The position numbers and the translations under genes were made by a program. Shown here piece after piece: positions 49,123-56,919 of a DNA stretch of 64,000 nt (its first letter is position 1; the number at the start of each line of letters is the position of its first letter). The stretch covers positions 1-64,000 of the forward strand of contig JASBSU010000007.1 of assembly GCA_030148725.1 (NCBI GenBank), written 5' to 3'. The notes under the pieces were generated by a model. The model was not told the DNA's origin. It searched no databases and saw only the letters and a list, made by a program, of their open reading frames with translations. The stretch comes from Hyphomicrobium sp. Lineage in GTDB: Bacteria; Pseudomonadota; Alphaproteobacteria; Rhizobiales; Hyphomicrobiaceae.

Positions 49123-49704
49123 TCAAGATTCCCGCCGCGTCGAGGGCAGGCTCTCGATGACCAGATTATCGTTGGTGTAGACGCATATATCGGCGGCAAT
49201 GGCCATAGCCTTGCGCGCAATCGTCTCAGCGTCGAGGGGCTGGTCGAGCAGGGCGCGTGCGGCGGCAAGGGCATAGTTGCCGCCGGAGCCGATGCCCATG
49301 ACCTGGCGTTCCGGCTCCAGGACGTCCCCGGTGCCGGTGAGGACCAGCGTCGTCTCGGCGTCGGCAACGAGCATCATGGCTTCGAGGCGGCGCAGAAAGC
49401 GGTCGGTGCGCCAGTCCTTGGCAAGCTCGACGCAGGCGCGGGTCAGCTGTCCCGGATACTGCTCCAGCTTCGCCTCCAGGCGCTCGAAGAGCGTGAAGGC
49501 GTCGGCCGTCGCGCCGGCAAAGCCGCCGATGACGCCGCCCTTGCCGAGGGTGCGAACCTTGCGGGCGTTGGCCTTGATAATGGTGGCGCCGAGGCTCACC
49601 TGACCGTCGCCGGCAATGACGACACGACCATCTTTACGAATGGTCAGTATGGTGGTGGCGTGCCAGGAGTTCGAGGCGTCCGCGGACGAGCCAGAAGTTT
49701 GCAT
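49123..49704 (-). CDS. hslV: ATP-dependent protease subunit HslV
   Basis: 193-residue proteasome-like peptidase. The catalytic threonine is T17 in [12 protein letters not shown], preceded by a 16-residue N-terminal segment that must be removed to expose it; enterobacterial HslV has only the initiator Met. Other conserved parts are [30 protein letters not shown] and [15 protein letters not shown]. First gene of the reverse group hslV - SMR - membrane protein - hslU, and divergent from hisB. Confidence 0.96.
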   Translation of the reverse strand: MQTSGSSADASNSWHATTILTIRKDGRVVIAGDGQVSLGATIIKANARKVRTLGKGGVIGGFAGATADAFTLFERLEAKLEQYPGQLTRACVELAKDWRTDRFLRRLEAMMLVADAETTLVLTGTGDVLEPERQVMGIGSGGNYALAAARALLDQPLDAETIARKAMAIAADICVYTNDNLVIESLPSTRRES

Positions 49705-49830
49705 TGCGTTAGCATCCAGACAGCGGGTTTTGCGGCCCGCGAGCCGCTCAGCAGGGCTCTGGAACGGCAGGGCTCAAGCTGATAAACGCTCGGTTCCGGC
49801 GAGGCAAGCCATTAGCCAAGAGGCCCTAAC

Positions 49831-50427
49831 GTGAAGCGGCAGGCGACGATTTCCCGCAATACGAAGGAGACCGAGATCACCGCGACGGTCGATCTCGACG
49901 GCACCGGCGCGTTCGACGTGTCGACCGGCATCGGTTTCCTCGATCACATGTTGGAGCAGCTCGCCCGCCATTCAATGATCGACATCACCCTCAAGGCGAA
50001 GGGCGACCTGCACATCGACTTCCACCACACGGCGGAGGATTCCGGCATCGTGCTGGGCCAGGCATTCGCCAAGGCGCTCGGCGACAAGAAGGGCATCAGC
50101 CGCTACGCCGACGTACACCTGCCGATGGACGAGACGCTGACGCGCGTCGCCGTCGACATCTCGGGGCGGCCTTATCTCATCTGGCAGGTCGAGTTCTCGA
50201 AGCCGAAGATCGGCGAGATGGACACCGAGCTGTTTCGCGAGTGGTTCCAGGCGTTTGCGCAGAACGCCGGGATCACGCTGCACATCGCCAACCTCTACGG
50301 CGAGAACAATCACCACATCGCGGAGACCTGCTATAAGGGCCTCGCACGCGCGCTGCGTGCCGCCTGCGAGCTCGATCCGCGGCAAGCCGGGCGCGTGCCG
50401 TCCACCAAGGGCACGCTCGCCTGCTAG
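49831..50427 (+). CDS. hisB: Imidazoleglycerol-phosphate dehydratase
   Basis: 198 residues, starting at GTG 49831. Dehydrates imidazole-glycerol phosphate to imidazole-acetol phosphate in histidine synthesis. Metal-binding motifs are [25 protein letters not shown] and [17 protein letters not shown]. No fused phosphatase domain, as expected outside enterobacteria. First gene of the hisB - DUF2628 - hisH group. Confidence 0.96.
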   Translation: MKRQATISRNTKETEITATVDLDGTGAFDVSTGIGFLDHMLEQLARHSMIDITLKAKGDLHIDFHHTAEDSGIVLGQAFAKALGDKKGISRYADVHLPMDETLTRVAVDISGRPYLIWQVEFSKPKIGEMDTELFREWFQAFAQNAGITLHIANLYGENNHHIAETCYKGLARALRAACELDPRQAGRVPSTKGTLAC

Positions 50428-50445
50428 CGTGGAGAACGAAACGGC

Positions 50446-50961
50446 GTGGTCACGTTCAACGTCTATGAGCCGCCGAATGCGTCGGCCAATCGCCTCGAAA
50501 GTGCGGAGCAGCTCGTCTTCGTGAGAGACGGCTTCTCCTGGTTCGCGGCGGCGGTCCCGGCCCTGTTTCTGCTGATCAAGCGCATGTGGCTCGATCTCAT
50601 CGTGTTCATGGCGGGAGCGGGATTGCTCGTATGGGCTTTCACCGCGGCTGGCGCGCCAAACATCGGGAATGCCATCCTGTTGATCGCGCAGATCGTGCTG
50701 GGCTTCGAGGCCGGCATGCTGCATGGCGCGGCCCTGGAGCGACGCGGCTTCAGGTTCGTCGGGACGGTCTCGGGGCGCAGCGCCGAGGACTGCGAGCGGC
50801 GGTTCATGGAAGTCTGGCTGCCGACCCGCACCGAAGTTCCGGCGGTCAGCGAGCCTCAGAGCGCGCCGGCGTCTCCGTCGTCGTGGTCGCAAATCGCCTT
50901 GGCACAGGCCAGAGACGGGCTGGCGCGAGGACGGCGCATGTTCTCCGGAGCGTCGGCATAA
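50446..50961 (+). CDS. DUF2628 domain membrane protein
   Basis: 171 residues from GTG 50446. A soluble start ([20 protein letters not shown]) and two to three membrane helices between about 35 and 95, then [20 protein letters not shown] and a polar tail. The same gene sits between hisB and hisH in many Rhizobiales, but no role in histidine synthesis is shown. Its stop overlaps the hisH start codon by one base. Confidence 0.85.
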   Translation: MVTFNVYEPPNASANRLESAEQLVFVRDGFSWFAAAVPALFLLIKRMWLDLIVFMAGAGLLVWAFTAAGAPNIGNAILLIAQIVLGFEAGMLHGAALERRGFRFVGTVSGRSAEDCERRFMEVWLPTRTEVPAVSEPQSAPASPSSWSQIALAQARDGLARGRRMFSGASA

Positions 50962-51614
50962 TGCAACGTGTTGCCATCATCGACTACGGCTCGGGAAATC
51001 TTCACTCCGCAGCCAAAGCCTTCGAACGCGCATCGCGCGAGTGCGAGGCTGACGCCGAGATCGCGGTCACGGCCGACCCCAAGCTGGTGGCGGCGGCAGA
51101 TCGCGTCGTGCTGCCCGGCGTCGGCGCCTATGCCGACTGCAAACGCGGCCTGCTCGCGGTTCCAGGTATGCGCGAGGCGCTGGAAGAGGCCGTGCGGCAC
51201 AAAGGGCGGCCGTTCCTCGGCATCTGCGTCGGCATGCAGTTGATGGCCAGCCGCGGCCTCGAGTTCGAGACGACGGAGGGGCTCGACTGGATTGGCGGCG
51301 AGGTGCGGCACATCGAGCCCAGCGATCCGACGCTCAAGATCCCCCACATGGGCTGGAACACGCTGAAGGTCATCACCCCGCACGCGCTGCTGGAGGGCAT
51401 TCCGACCGGGCCGCAGGGGCTGCATGCCTATTTCGTGCACTCCTACCATTTCGTCGCGAACGATCGCAGCGCAGTCGTTGCGGAAACGGACTACGGCGGC
51501 CCCGTCACGGCGATGATCGGCCGGGACAATATGGCGGGTACGCAATTCCACCCGGAAAAGAGCCAGACGCTGGGGCTAAAGCTGATCGCGAACTTCCTGA
51601 AATGGCGGCCTTAA
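50961..51614 (+). CDS. hisH: Imidazole glycerol phosphate synthase glutaminase subunit
   Basis: 217 residues. Supplies ammonia to HisF. The class I glutaminase triad is C89 ([10 protein letters not shown]), H196 and E198 (QFHPEKS). The N-terminus [17 protein letters not shown] and the oxyanion segment PGVGAYADC are typical. It overlaps the DUF2628 gene by one base. Its partner hisF is 4.5 kb downstream instead of adjacent. Confidence 0.96.
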   Translation: MQRVAIIDYGSGNLHSAAKAFERASRECEADAEIAVTADPKLVAAADRVVLPGVGAYADCKRGLLAVPGMREALEEAVRHKGRPFLGICVGMQLMASRGLEFETTEGLDWIGGEVRHIEPSDPTLKIPHMGWNTLKVITPHALLEGIPTGPQGLHAYFVHSYHFVANDRSAVVAETDYGGPVTAMIGRDNMAGTQFHPEKSQTLGLKLIANFLKWRP

Positions 51615-51843
51615 GCGACGGTGCGTCGCGGCGGCCCCAGGAGCGTCAGAAAAGGGCCTGATTCAGCCCTATCAGTTGCGATGCAATTCAACCGCACGAG
51701 CTGCGAGTGATCGGGCGCCCAAGGCGCGTACCGGAGGCACAGTCCGATCACGGCATTTCAGTTAACGCAATTTGATGCTTGATTGAAGCAACTGCTGGCT
51801 GGCATCAACCGTGGGAGGCAAGGCAATTACAGATCGATTTACC

Positions 51844-53328
51844 ATGACTGAGTTCGTTGTTCCGCGTTTCAGATTTCTGAGCGTCGTCGCGATCGGGGCA
51901 TTGGCCGCATTGGCGGCGACATCCACTGGGCTATCAGCGCGCGTGCGGGGCCTCGAAGCCGCTCAGCGCGATGCCGGCGAGCCGATCATGGCAATCGTGT
52001 CGATCAAATCGCAGAACGTCACCCTCTATGACGCGGACGGCTGGATTCTGAAGGCTCCGGTCTCGACCGGTATCAGAGGGCGCGAAACGCCGGCCGGCGT
52101 TTTTGCCATTCTGCAGAAGAACATCGACCACCGCTCCAATCTTTATGACGACGCGCACATGCCGCATATGCAGCGGCTGACGTGGAACGGCATTGCGATG
52201 CACGGCGGCCCGTTGCCGGGTTATGCCGCCTCGCATGGCTGCGTGCGGCTGCCGTATGAATTTGCGGCGGGTCTGTTCGACAAGACCCGCATCGGGATGC
52301 GCGTGATCATCTCGCCGGAAGACGCAACGCCCGTGGCTTTCTCCCATGCCGCGCTGCTAGAGCCGAAAGGGGAAGCCATATCAGCCGCTCCCGAGCGTGC
52401 GGAGGCGTTGGCGCGCGAGGCGGCCGATGCTGCGAAGGCGGTCGACGAGACCAAGAAGGCGGCTAAGCAGACCGCGCGTGAGGCCGCATCGGCCCAGTCG
52501 GCGCTGCGCAGGCTAGACAGGCTGAAGTCGTCGGCTGAGGGCGAGGTGGCTGCCGCCGATAAGGCCATCGCATCGGCTAAGAAAGACGACGCGAAGGCGC
52601 GCGCCGAGGCACGCAAGGTCAAAGCCGCCACGAAGATTGCCGAGGTCACGCCGAAGTACGAAGCAGCCAAAGCAGACGCTGCTGCCAAGGCCGACGCTGC
52701 TGCCAAGGCCGCAGATGCCGCGAAGGCCGCCGTGACGCGCCGGACGGAGACGGCGAAGGCTGCCGAGGATGCCAAGCTCGCGCTGGTGCCGGTGTCGGTG
52801 TACGTGAGCCGCGCGACGCAGAAGCTCTACGTGCGGCGGAACACCGGCAAGCCGTGGCCGGACGGCGGCGAAGTGTTCGATGCGACCATCGAGGCGCCCG
52901 TCACGATCCGCGACCCGGAGAGGCCGATCGGCACGCATGTGTTCACGGCGATGGCGGAGGGCGACAAGGGCCTTCGCTGGACCGCGGTCTCGATCGAGAA
53001 TGGCGATGGCGCACAGGAAGCGCTCGACCGCATCACCTTCCCGCAGGAGGTTCTCGATCGCATCGCGCCGACGGCGCTACCGAGATCATCGATCATCGTC
53101 TCGGATGAGCCTCTGAGCCGCGAAACGAACTATCGCACGGAGTTCGTTGCGGTGCTGAGCGACCAGCCGCAGGGCGGTTTCAAAACGCGCAAGCCCACGC
53201 CGGTCAACACGTACCCGTCAGGTGGCGCGTGGCAGCCCAGCTTCTTCGGCTTTTTCGGGCAGCCGCCCAGCCAACGGCAGCAGATCAACCAACGGCGGCG
53301 CGCCCCTCAAGGCAAGGGCTTCTGGTAA
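51844..53328 (+). CDS. L,D-transpeptidase (YkuD) with coiled coil and degenerate second YkuD repeat
   Basis: About 494 residues. A membrane anchor or signal (residues 10-32) precedes a YkuD domain whose active site GPLPGYAASHGCVRLP contains C133. Residues about 185-310 are an Ala/Lys/Glu-rich coiled coil. A second region (SVYVSRATQKLYVRRNTG, EAPVTIRDPERPIGTHVF) repeats the front half of YkuD but has no HGC catalytic block. YkuD enzymes make 3-3 peptidoglycan cross-links or attach proteins. A GTG at 51811 could add 11 residues. Confidence 0.88.
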   Translation: MTEFVVPRFRFLSVVAIGALAALAATSTGLSARVRGLEAAQRDAGEPIMAIVSIKSQNVTLYDADGWILKAPVSTGIRGRETPAGVFAILQKNIDHRSNLYDDAHMPHMQRLTWNGIAMHGGPLPGYAASHGCVRLPYEFAAGLFDKTRIGMRVIISPEDATPVAFSHAALLEPKGEAISAAPERAEALAREAADAAKAVDETKKAAKQTAREAASAQSALRRLDRLKSSAEGEVAAADKAIASAKKDDAKARAEARKVKAATKIAEVTPKYEAAKADAAAKADAAAKAADAAKAAVTRRTETAKAAEDAKLALVPVSVYVSRATQKLYVRRNTGKPWPDGGEVFDATIEAPVTIRDPERPIGTHVFTAMAEGDKGLRWTAVSIENGDGAQEALDRITFPQEVLDRIAPTALPRSSIIVSDEPLSRETNYRTEFVAVLSDQPQGGFKTRKPTPVNTYPSGGAWQPSFFGFFGQPPSQRQQINQRRRAPQGKGFW

Positions 53329-53337
53329 CGACGCCTA

Positions 53338-53360
53338 GCAGCCGCCGCACTGGCGGCTGC
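53338..53360 (+). terminator. Terminator hairpin of the L,D-transpeptidase gene
   Basis: Perfect 9-bp repeat GCAGCCGCC (53338-53346) / GGCGGCTGC (53352-53360), loop GCACT, followed by CTCTTCG. Located 9 bp after the stop codon. The T-run is weak. Confidence 0.6.
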
Positions 53361-53498
53361 CTCTTCGTCGGGTGAGCCGGTCTATCCCGCATGGACGGCA
53401 GGCACCCACGCAGGTCTCCGCAAGCGCGACGCGAGCGGTGAGCCCGCACGCGGCGGCGTCGCGGTCGCCTGCGCGATGAGAGCCTGCTGAAGCTGGCG

Positions 53499-53525
53499 TG
53501 GATCCCGACCTGCGTCGGGATGACG
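53499..53525. repeat. REP-like palindromic element
   Basis: ATCCCGAC-CTGC-GTCGGGAT with flanking TGG and GACG, an 8-bp perfect stem. It matches the widespread intergenic palindrome whose reverse-strand translation reads VIPTQVGIH, often mis-annotated as protein in many proteobacteria. Confidence 0.75.
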
Positions 53526-53902
53526 TTGAGATTGGGCGAGCAGCGCAAACTATCCCCGCCCCCCGTACCTAACCCCATACTCCGCTCACCCCTGTCCATC
53601 TGGGACGCAGCAGCTGAGCGGCTAAGCGGGACAGCGGATGGTGCCCGGTTGAGGCAGGTGTCGCACCGTCGCGATGCCTGTCGCGAGGAGTAGCTCCCTC
53701 ATATGCCGGGGCCGTCGATCGGAGCTGTGCAGCGAGGCAACGACCTGCACGGACGCCCGTTGGCAGCGGCGCTCGCACATCGGCACGACGCGAGCGCAGA
53801 CGTGGAAGGTCCTGACGATGTGGCCCCGCATTTGACCGCCAAGGGCCGGACCGGAAACACGCTGACGACGAGTTTCGCCCCTCCGGCACGGCAAGCAGCC
53901 AA

Positions 53903-53972
53903 CGCGGGCGCCGAAAGGCTGCCTCACTAAAACTAGATCGCAGCGTTTCGGCGCCCGCGCTCCTGGTTTTTT
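53903..53972 (+). terminator. Strong intrinsic terminator with no assigned upstream gene
   Basis: CGCGGGCGCCGAAA (53903-53916) pairs perfectly with TTTCGGCGCCCGCG (53946-53959), and inside it GCTGC (53918-53922) pairs with GCAGC (53940-53944). TTTTTT follows at 53967-53972. This is among the strongest stems in the window, yet no recognised forward gene lies between it and the terminator at 53338. It suggests an unannotated forward transcript (small RNA or short ORF) of up to about 500 nt. Confidence 0.6.
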
Positions 53973-53974
53973 AT

Positions 53975-54015
53975 TGCGCCGGCGACTCCCCCGCGGGGAG
54001 CCGGCCGCCGGCGCA
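53975..54015. repeat. Large nested palindrome
   Basis: TGCGCCGGCG (53975-53984) / CGCCGGCGCA (54006-54015), a 10-bp perfect outer stem, encloses CTCCCC (53986-53991) / GGGGAG (53995-54000). It follows the T-run of the preceding terminator by two bases. No T-run follows on either strand, so it is not a simple terminator. Confidence 0.6.
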
Positions 54016-54065
54016 TGTCTGCTGCACTCTTCTGCCGCAATGGCCGGTTGTGGCTCAGCTTGATG

Positions 54066-54219
54066 GCGCTGCCGATTCACGCCCTCGCCGAAAGGCGCTC
54101 GGGCGATCGGAGCTTTTGCGCTGCCGATTCGCGCCCTCGCCGAAAGGCGCTCGGGCGATCGGAACTTTTGGGCGCTGCCGATTCACGCCCTCGCCGAAAG
54201 GCGCTCGGGCGATCGGAGC
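54066..54219. repeat. Tandem repeat array C (3 copies of ~53 bp)
   Basis: Units start with GCGCTGCCGATTC at 54066, 54118 and 54172. Each carries CGCC-GAAA-GGCG inside GCCC...GGGC, giving a nested hairpin. Copies differ by only a few substitutions. Not related in sequence to arrays A and B. Confidence 0.88.
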
Positions 54220-54273
54220 GCTGGCTGCTCTTTGAAAACCGACGTCGCTCAAGCATTTGGCGGGTGACGCGCC

Positions 54274-54312
54274 GGTCAAAGAAAAAGGACCCGATCCGGG
54301 CGGATCGGGTCC
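54274..54312 (-). terminator. Rho-independent terminator of the Cas2-like gene
   Basis: Perfect 11-bp repeat GGACCCGATCC (54287-54297) / GGATCGGGTCC (54302-54312), loop GGGC; on the reverse strand it is followed by TTTTTCTTT (54286-54278). It lies 88 bp after the stop of the reverse-strand gene at 54400. Confidence 0.85.
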
Positions 54313-54399
54313 TGGTGCCTCACGCATTACCGGGGGATGGCTGGGGCTTTGGGGGAACGCGGAACCAACGCGACGCTACAGAACTAGAGGTACGCAAAC

Positions 54400-54768
54400 T
54401 CAACAGGCTTCGGCGAGGGGCAGCGGCAGCTCCTGCTGATCGTCCTCGAAGGGCTTGGGCATCGGGAAGGCGATGATGTTGGTGTCGCCATCGAGATCGA
54501 TGCCGGCGCGGCGCTGGCGGAACCAGCGGAGCGCGGTGTTGGTCATCACCGCTTCATCGCGGGTGGCCTGGATGAGCAGGCCATCATCGGGATCGAGGAA
54601 GCCGCGAAGCTGAGCCTCGATCTCGTCCTCGCGCGCATCGGTCTTCACGTACCAGGTCTGCTCGAGAGGACGGGCCCAGGAATTTCCGAGGGCCATGATC
54701 TGCTGCGCCAGAATGTGCTTGTTACGGTGCGGCTGTGCCAGGTCGTAGGAGATGATGAGGGTGCGCAT
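54400..54768 (-). CDS. Orphan Cas2-like (SinR-family) ferredoxin-fold protein
   Basis: 122 residues from ATG 54768; an in-frame upstream extension to 55005 is not homologous. The first 90 residues match the Cas2/VapD-like pattern of stand-alone alphaproteobacterial SinR-type proteins: RTLIISYDLAQPHRNKHILA (first strand with the catalytic-type Asp of YDL), LGNSWARPLEQTWYVKT, and DDGLLIQATRDEAVMT. A Pro/Leu-rich tail follows. There is no CRISPR array, cas1 or transposase near. Function unknown; nuclease or toxin activity is possible. It has its own terminator. Confidence 0.72.
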   Translation of the reverse strand: MRTLIISYDLAQPHRNKHILAQQIMALGNSWARPLEQTWYVKTDAREDEIEAQLRGFLDPDDGLLIQATRDEAVMTNTALRWFRQRRAGIDLDGDTNIIAFPMPKPFEDDQQELPLPLAEAC

Positions 54769-54934
54769 GGCGGATGTCTCTCTGGCTGTGAGCTTGAGGG
54801 GGGGAGAGACGCGATACTGGCCCCGGATTGCGCTGCATTTGCGGCGCTGCGAAGTTAGAGAGAACATCGCACGATTCAGTGCGGCTGTCCAGCTTTTGTT
54901 CTCATCCTGTTCTGCTGCGTTCTCGGCTTTGAAC

Positions 54935-55243
54935 CTATTCGAACAAAGACAGCTGGCCCTCGTGGCTGTCGCGCGGGAAACGCTGATGGGCGCCGAAATC
55001 GACACGATCCATCAAGCCGGGATACCGCTTCTCGAACACGTCGAGCGCCTTGGCGCGCGCGCCGGCGAACCGCTCGCCTTCCCATATTTCGTAGAGGCGA
55101 CGGGGATCGCAACCGTAGCGATGGATGAGGTCCTTGCGGCGGACGCGGAGCCAGCGCGCGATCCAGATGTCGACGGCGTCGGCTTCGGTCAGCGGACGGC
55201 GCGCGAGAACGGGCGGGACGGTCGAGAGGAACGCTACAGCCAT
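54935..55243 (-). CDS. Small conserved helical protein, possible DNA-binding
   Basis: 102 residues. The core [40 protein letters not shown] and [14 protein letters not shown] is Arg-rich and helical, with a helix-turn-helix-like spacing around [16 protein letters not shown]; it ends [12 protein letters not shown] have seen this kind of small protein in Hyphomicrobiales, but its function is not known. It lies 166 bp upstream of the Cas2-like gene on the same strand and opposite hisA. Confidence 0.65.
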   Translation of the reverse strand: MAVAFLSTVPPVLARRPLTEADAVDIWIARWLRVRRKDLIHRYGCDPRRLYEIWEGERFAGARAKALDVFEKRYPGLMDRVDFGAHQRFPRDSHEGQLSLFE

Positions 55244-55377
55244 GGAAGCAACCGATACAGCAGCAGTGGTGCTGCGGCCTTGACTTATCGGGCCGCAAAA
55301 TCTCTATCGCGCACAATAACAGCGAACTGATGGCTGGTGTTCCAAAACCCGCCGCCGCAACCCGACAGGACCTGCCC

Positions 55378-56121
55378 GTGATCCTCTTCCCGGCCATCGA
55401 CCTCAAAGACGGCAAGTGCGTGCGCCTGAAGCTCGGCGAGATGGATGCCGCGACCGTGTTCAACGACGATCCGGCGGCCCAGGCGCGCAGCTTCGAGGAT
55501 CAGGGGTTCCAATACCTGCATATCGTCGATCTCAACGGCGCGTTCGCGGGCAAACCGGTCAACTCGGATGCGGTCGACGCGATCTTAGAAGCGATCACCA
55601 TTCCGGCGCAGCTCGGTGGCGGCATCCGAGACATGGAGACCATCGAGAAGTGGATCGACAGTGGCATCGACCGCGTGATCCTCGGGACCGTCGCGGTGCG
55701 GGACCCGGAGCTGGTGCGGCGGGCGTGCGTGGAATTCCCTGGCCGGATCGCGGTCGGCATCGACGCAAAGGGCGGCAAAGTCGCCGTCGAGGGCTGGGCG
55801 GAAACGTCGGAGCTTACGGCAGAAGAGCTGGCGAAGCGCTTCGAGGACGCCGGCGTATCGGCCATCATCTATACGGACATCGAGCGCGACGGCGTTCTCA
55901 AAGGGCTCAACCTGGACGCGACCGCGAAGCTCGCGCGGTCGACGCGCATTCCCGTCATTGCCTCGGGGGGCCTTGCGTCGATCGATGACGTGAAAGCTCT
56001 CATGCAGCCGCAATACGCTATGCTGGAAGGCGCGATCAGCGGCCGGGCGCTTTACGATGGCCGCATCGACCCGAAAGAGGCGCTGGCGCTGCTGGCAGCA
56101 GGAGCCGCGAAGGCATGCTGA
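55378..56121 (+). CDS. hisA: Phosphoribosylformimino-5-aminoimidazole carboxamide ribotide isomerase
   Basis: 247-residue TIM barrel. GTG 55378 gives the canonical [17 protein letters not shown] and has AGGA 7 nt upstream; ATG 55330 would add 16 unusual residues and lacks a ribosome binding site. Catalytic aspartates are D8 and D129. Phosphate-binding [10 protein letters not shown] and [13 protein letters not shown] are present. It converts ProFAR to PRFAR, the substrate of HisF-HisH. It overlaps hisF by 7 bp. Confidence 0.94.
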   Translation: MILFPAIDLKDGKCVRLKLGEMDAATVFNDDPAAQARSFEDQGFQYLHIVDLNGAFAGKPVNSDAVDAILEAITIPAQLGGGIRDMETIEKWIDSGIDRVILGTVAVRDPELVRRACVEFPGRIAVGIDAKGGKVAVEGWAETSELTAEELAKRFEDAGVSAIIYTDIERDGVLKGLNLDATAKLARSTRIPVIASGGLASIDDVKALMQPQYAMLEGAISGRALYDGRIDPKEALALLAAGAAKAC

Positions 56122-56891
56122 AGACGCGCATCATTCCCTGCCTAGACGTGAAGGACGGTCGCGTCGTCAAAGGCGTCAACTTCGTCGACCTCATCGATGC
56201 GGGAGACCCGGTGGAAGCGGCCGCCGCCTATGACGCCGCCGGCGCGGACGAGCTGTGCTTCCTCGACATCACGGCAAGCCACGAAGGTCGCGACAACATT
56301 TTTCACGTCGTGGAGCAGACGGCAGAGCGCTGTTTCATGCCGCTCACCGTCGGCGGCGGGGTGCGCACCATCGAGGACATCGGACGGCTGCTCAACGCGG
56401 GCGCCGACAAGGTTTCGATCAACACGGCGGCGGTGAAGAACCCCGATTTCGTTCGTGAGGCCGCGGAGAAGTTCGGCGCGCAGTGCATTGTTGTGGCGAT
56501 CGATGCCAAGCGCGTTTCGGCGCCCGGCGAGCCAAATCGCTGGGAGATCTTCACCCACGGCGGGCGCACGCGCACCGGCATCGACGCCATCGCTTTTGCA
56601 AAGAAGGTGACAGAACTCGGCGCGGGCGAGATCCTGCTGACGTCGATGGACCGCGACGGGACAAAGTCTGGCTTCGACCTCGAATTGACGCGCGCGGTAT
56701 CGGACGCCGTGACCATTCCGGTGATCGCATCCGGCGGCGTCGGCAATCTCGACCATCTCGTCGCCGGTATTTCGGAAGGACATGCGAGCGCGGTGCTCGC
56801 CGCGTCGATCTTTCACTTCGGCACCTACACGATTTCCGAAGCGAAGAAGCATATGGCGGAAGCAGGCATCGCCATCCGGCCAGCCGACTGA
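56115..56891 (+). CDS. hisF: Imidazole glycerol phosphate synthase cyclase subunit
   Basis: 258-residue TIM barrel that uses HisH-derived ammonia to form imidazole-glycerol phosphate and AICAR. D11 ([10 protein letters not shown]) and D130 (VVAIDAKRV) are the catalytic residues; [28 protein letters not shown] and [12 protein letters not shown] line the phosphate sites. Directly behind hisA. The hisE gene that usually follows in Rhizobiales is absent. Confidence 0.96.
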   Translation: MLKTRIIPCLDVKDGRVVKGVNFVDLIDAGDPVEAAAAYDAAGADELCFLDITASHEGRDNIFHVVEQTAERCFMPLTVGGGVRTIEDIGRLLNAGADKVSINTAAVKNPDFVREAAEKFGAQCIVVAIDAKRVSAPGEPNRWEIFTHGGRTRTGIDAIAFAKKVTELGAGEILLTSMDRDGTKSGFDLELTRAVSDAVTIPVIASGGVGNLDHLVAGISEGHASAVLAASIFHFGTYTISEAKKHMAEAGIAIRPAD

Positions 56892-56919
56892 CAGACACCG
56901 CATCGACAGGGTGCGCTGT

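Larger units (their letters stand above)
53361..54399. other. Gene-poor, hairpin-rich intergenic region
   Basis: About 1 kb without a convincing protein gene. It holds in order a REP-like palindrome (53499), a strong hairpin plus T-run (53903-53972), a large nested palindrome (53975-54015), a three-copy tandem repeat (54066-54219) and a reverse-strand terminator (54287-54312). A forward 75-codon frame at 53703-53930 has GAGGAG 12 nt upstream but no family resemblance and stops inside the 53903 hairpin. Part of 53425-53490 weakly resembles repeat arrays A and B. Confidence 0.6.

Noticed and set aside
53285-53599. 105-codon reverse frame containing VIPTQVGIH
   Set aside because: This is the known translation artefact of a REP-like palindrome, not a gene.
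53560-53980. tmRNA, RNase P RNA or SRP RNA at the orphan terminator
   Set aside because: No tag reading frame of the ANDNF type, no T-loop GGTTCGA, and no conserved RNase P or SRP core words were found.
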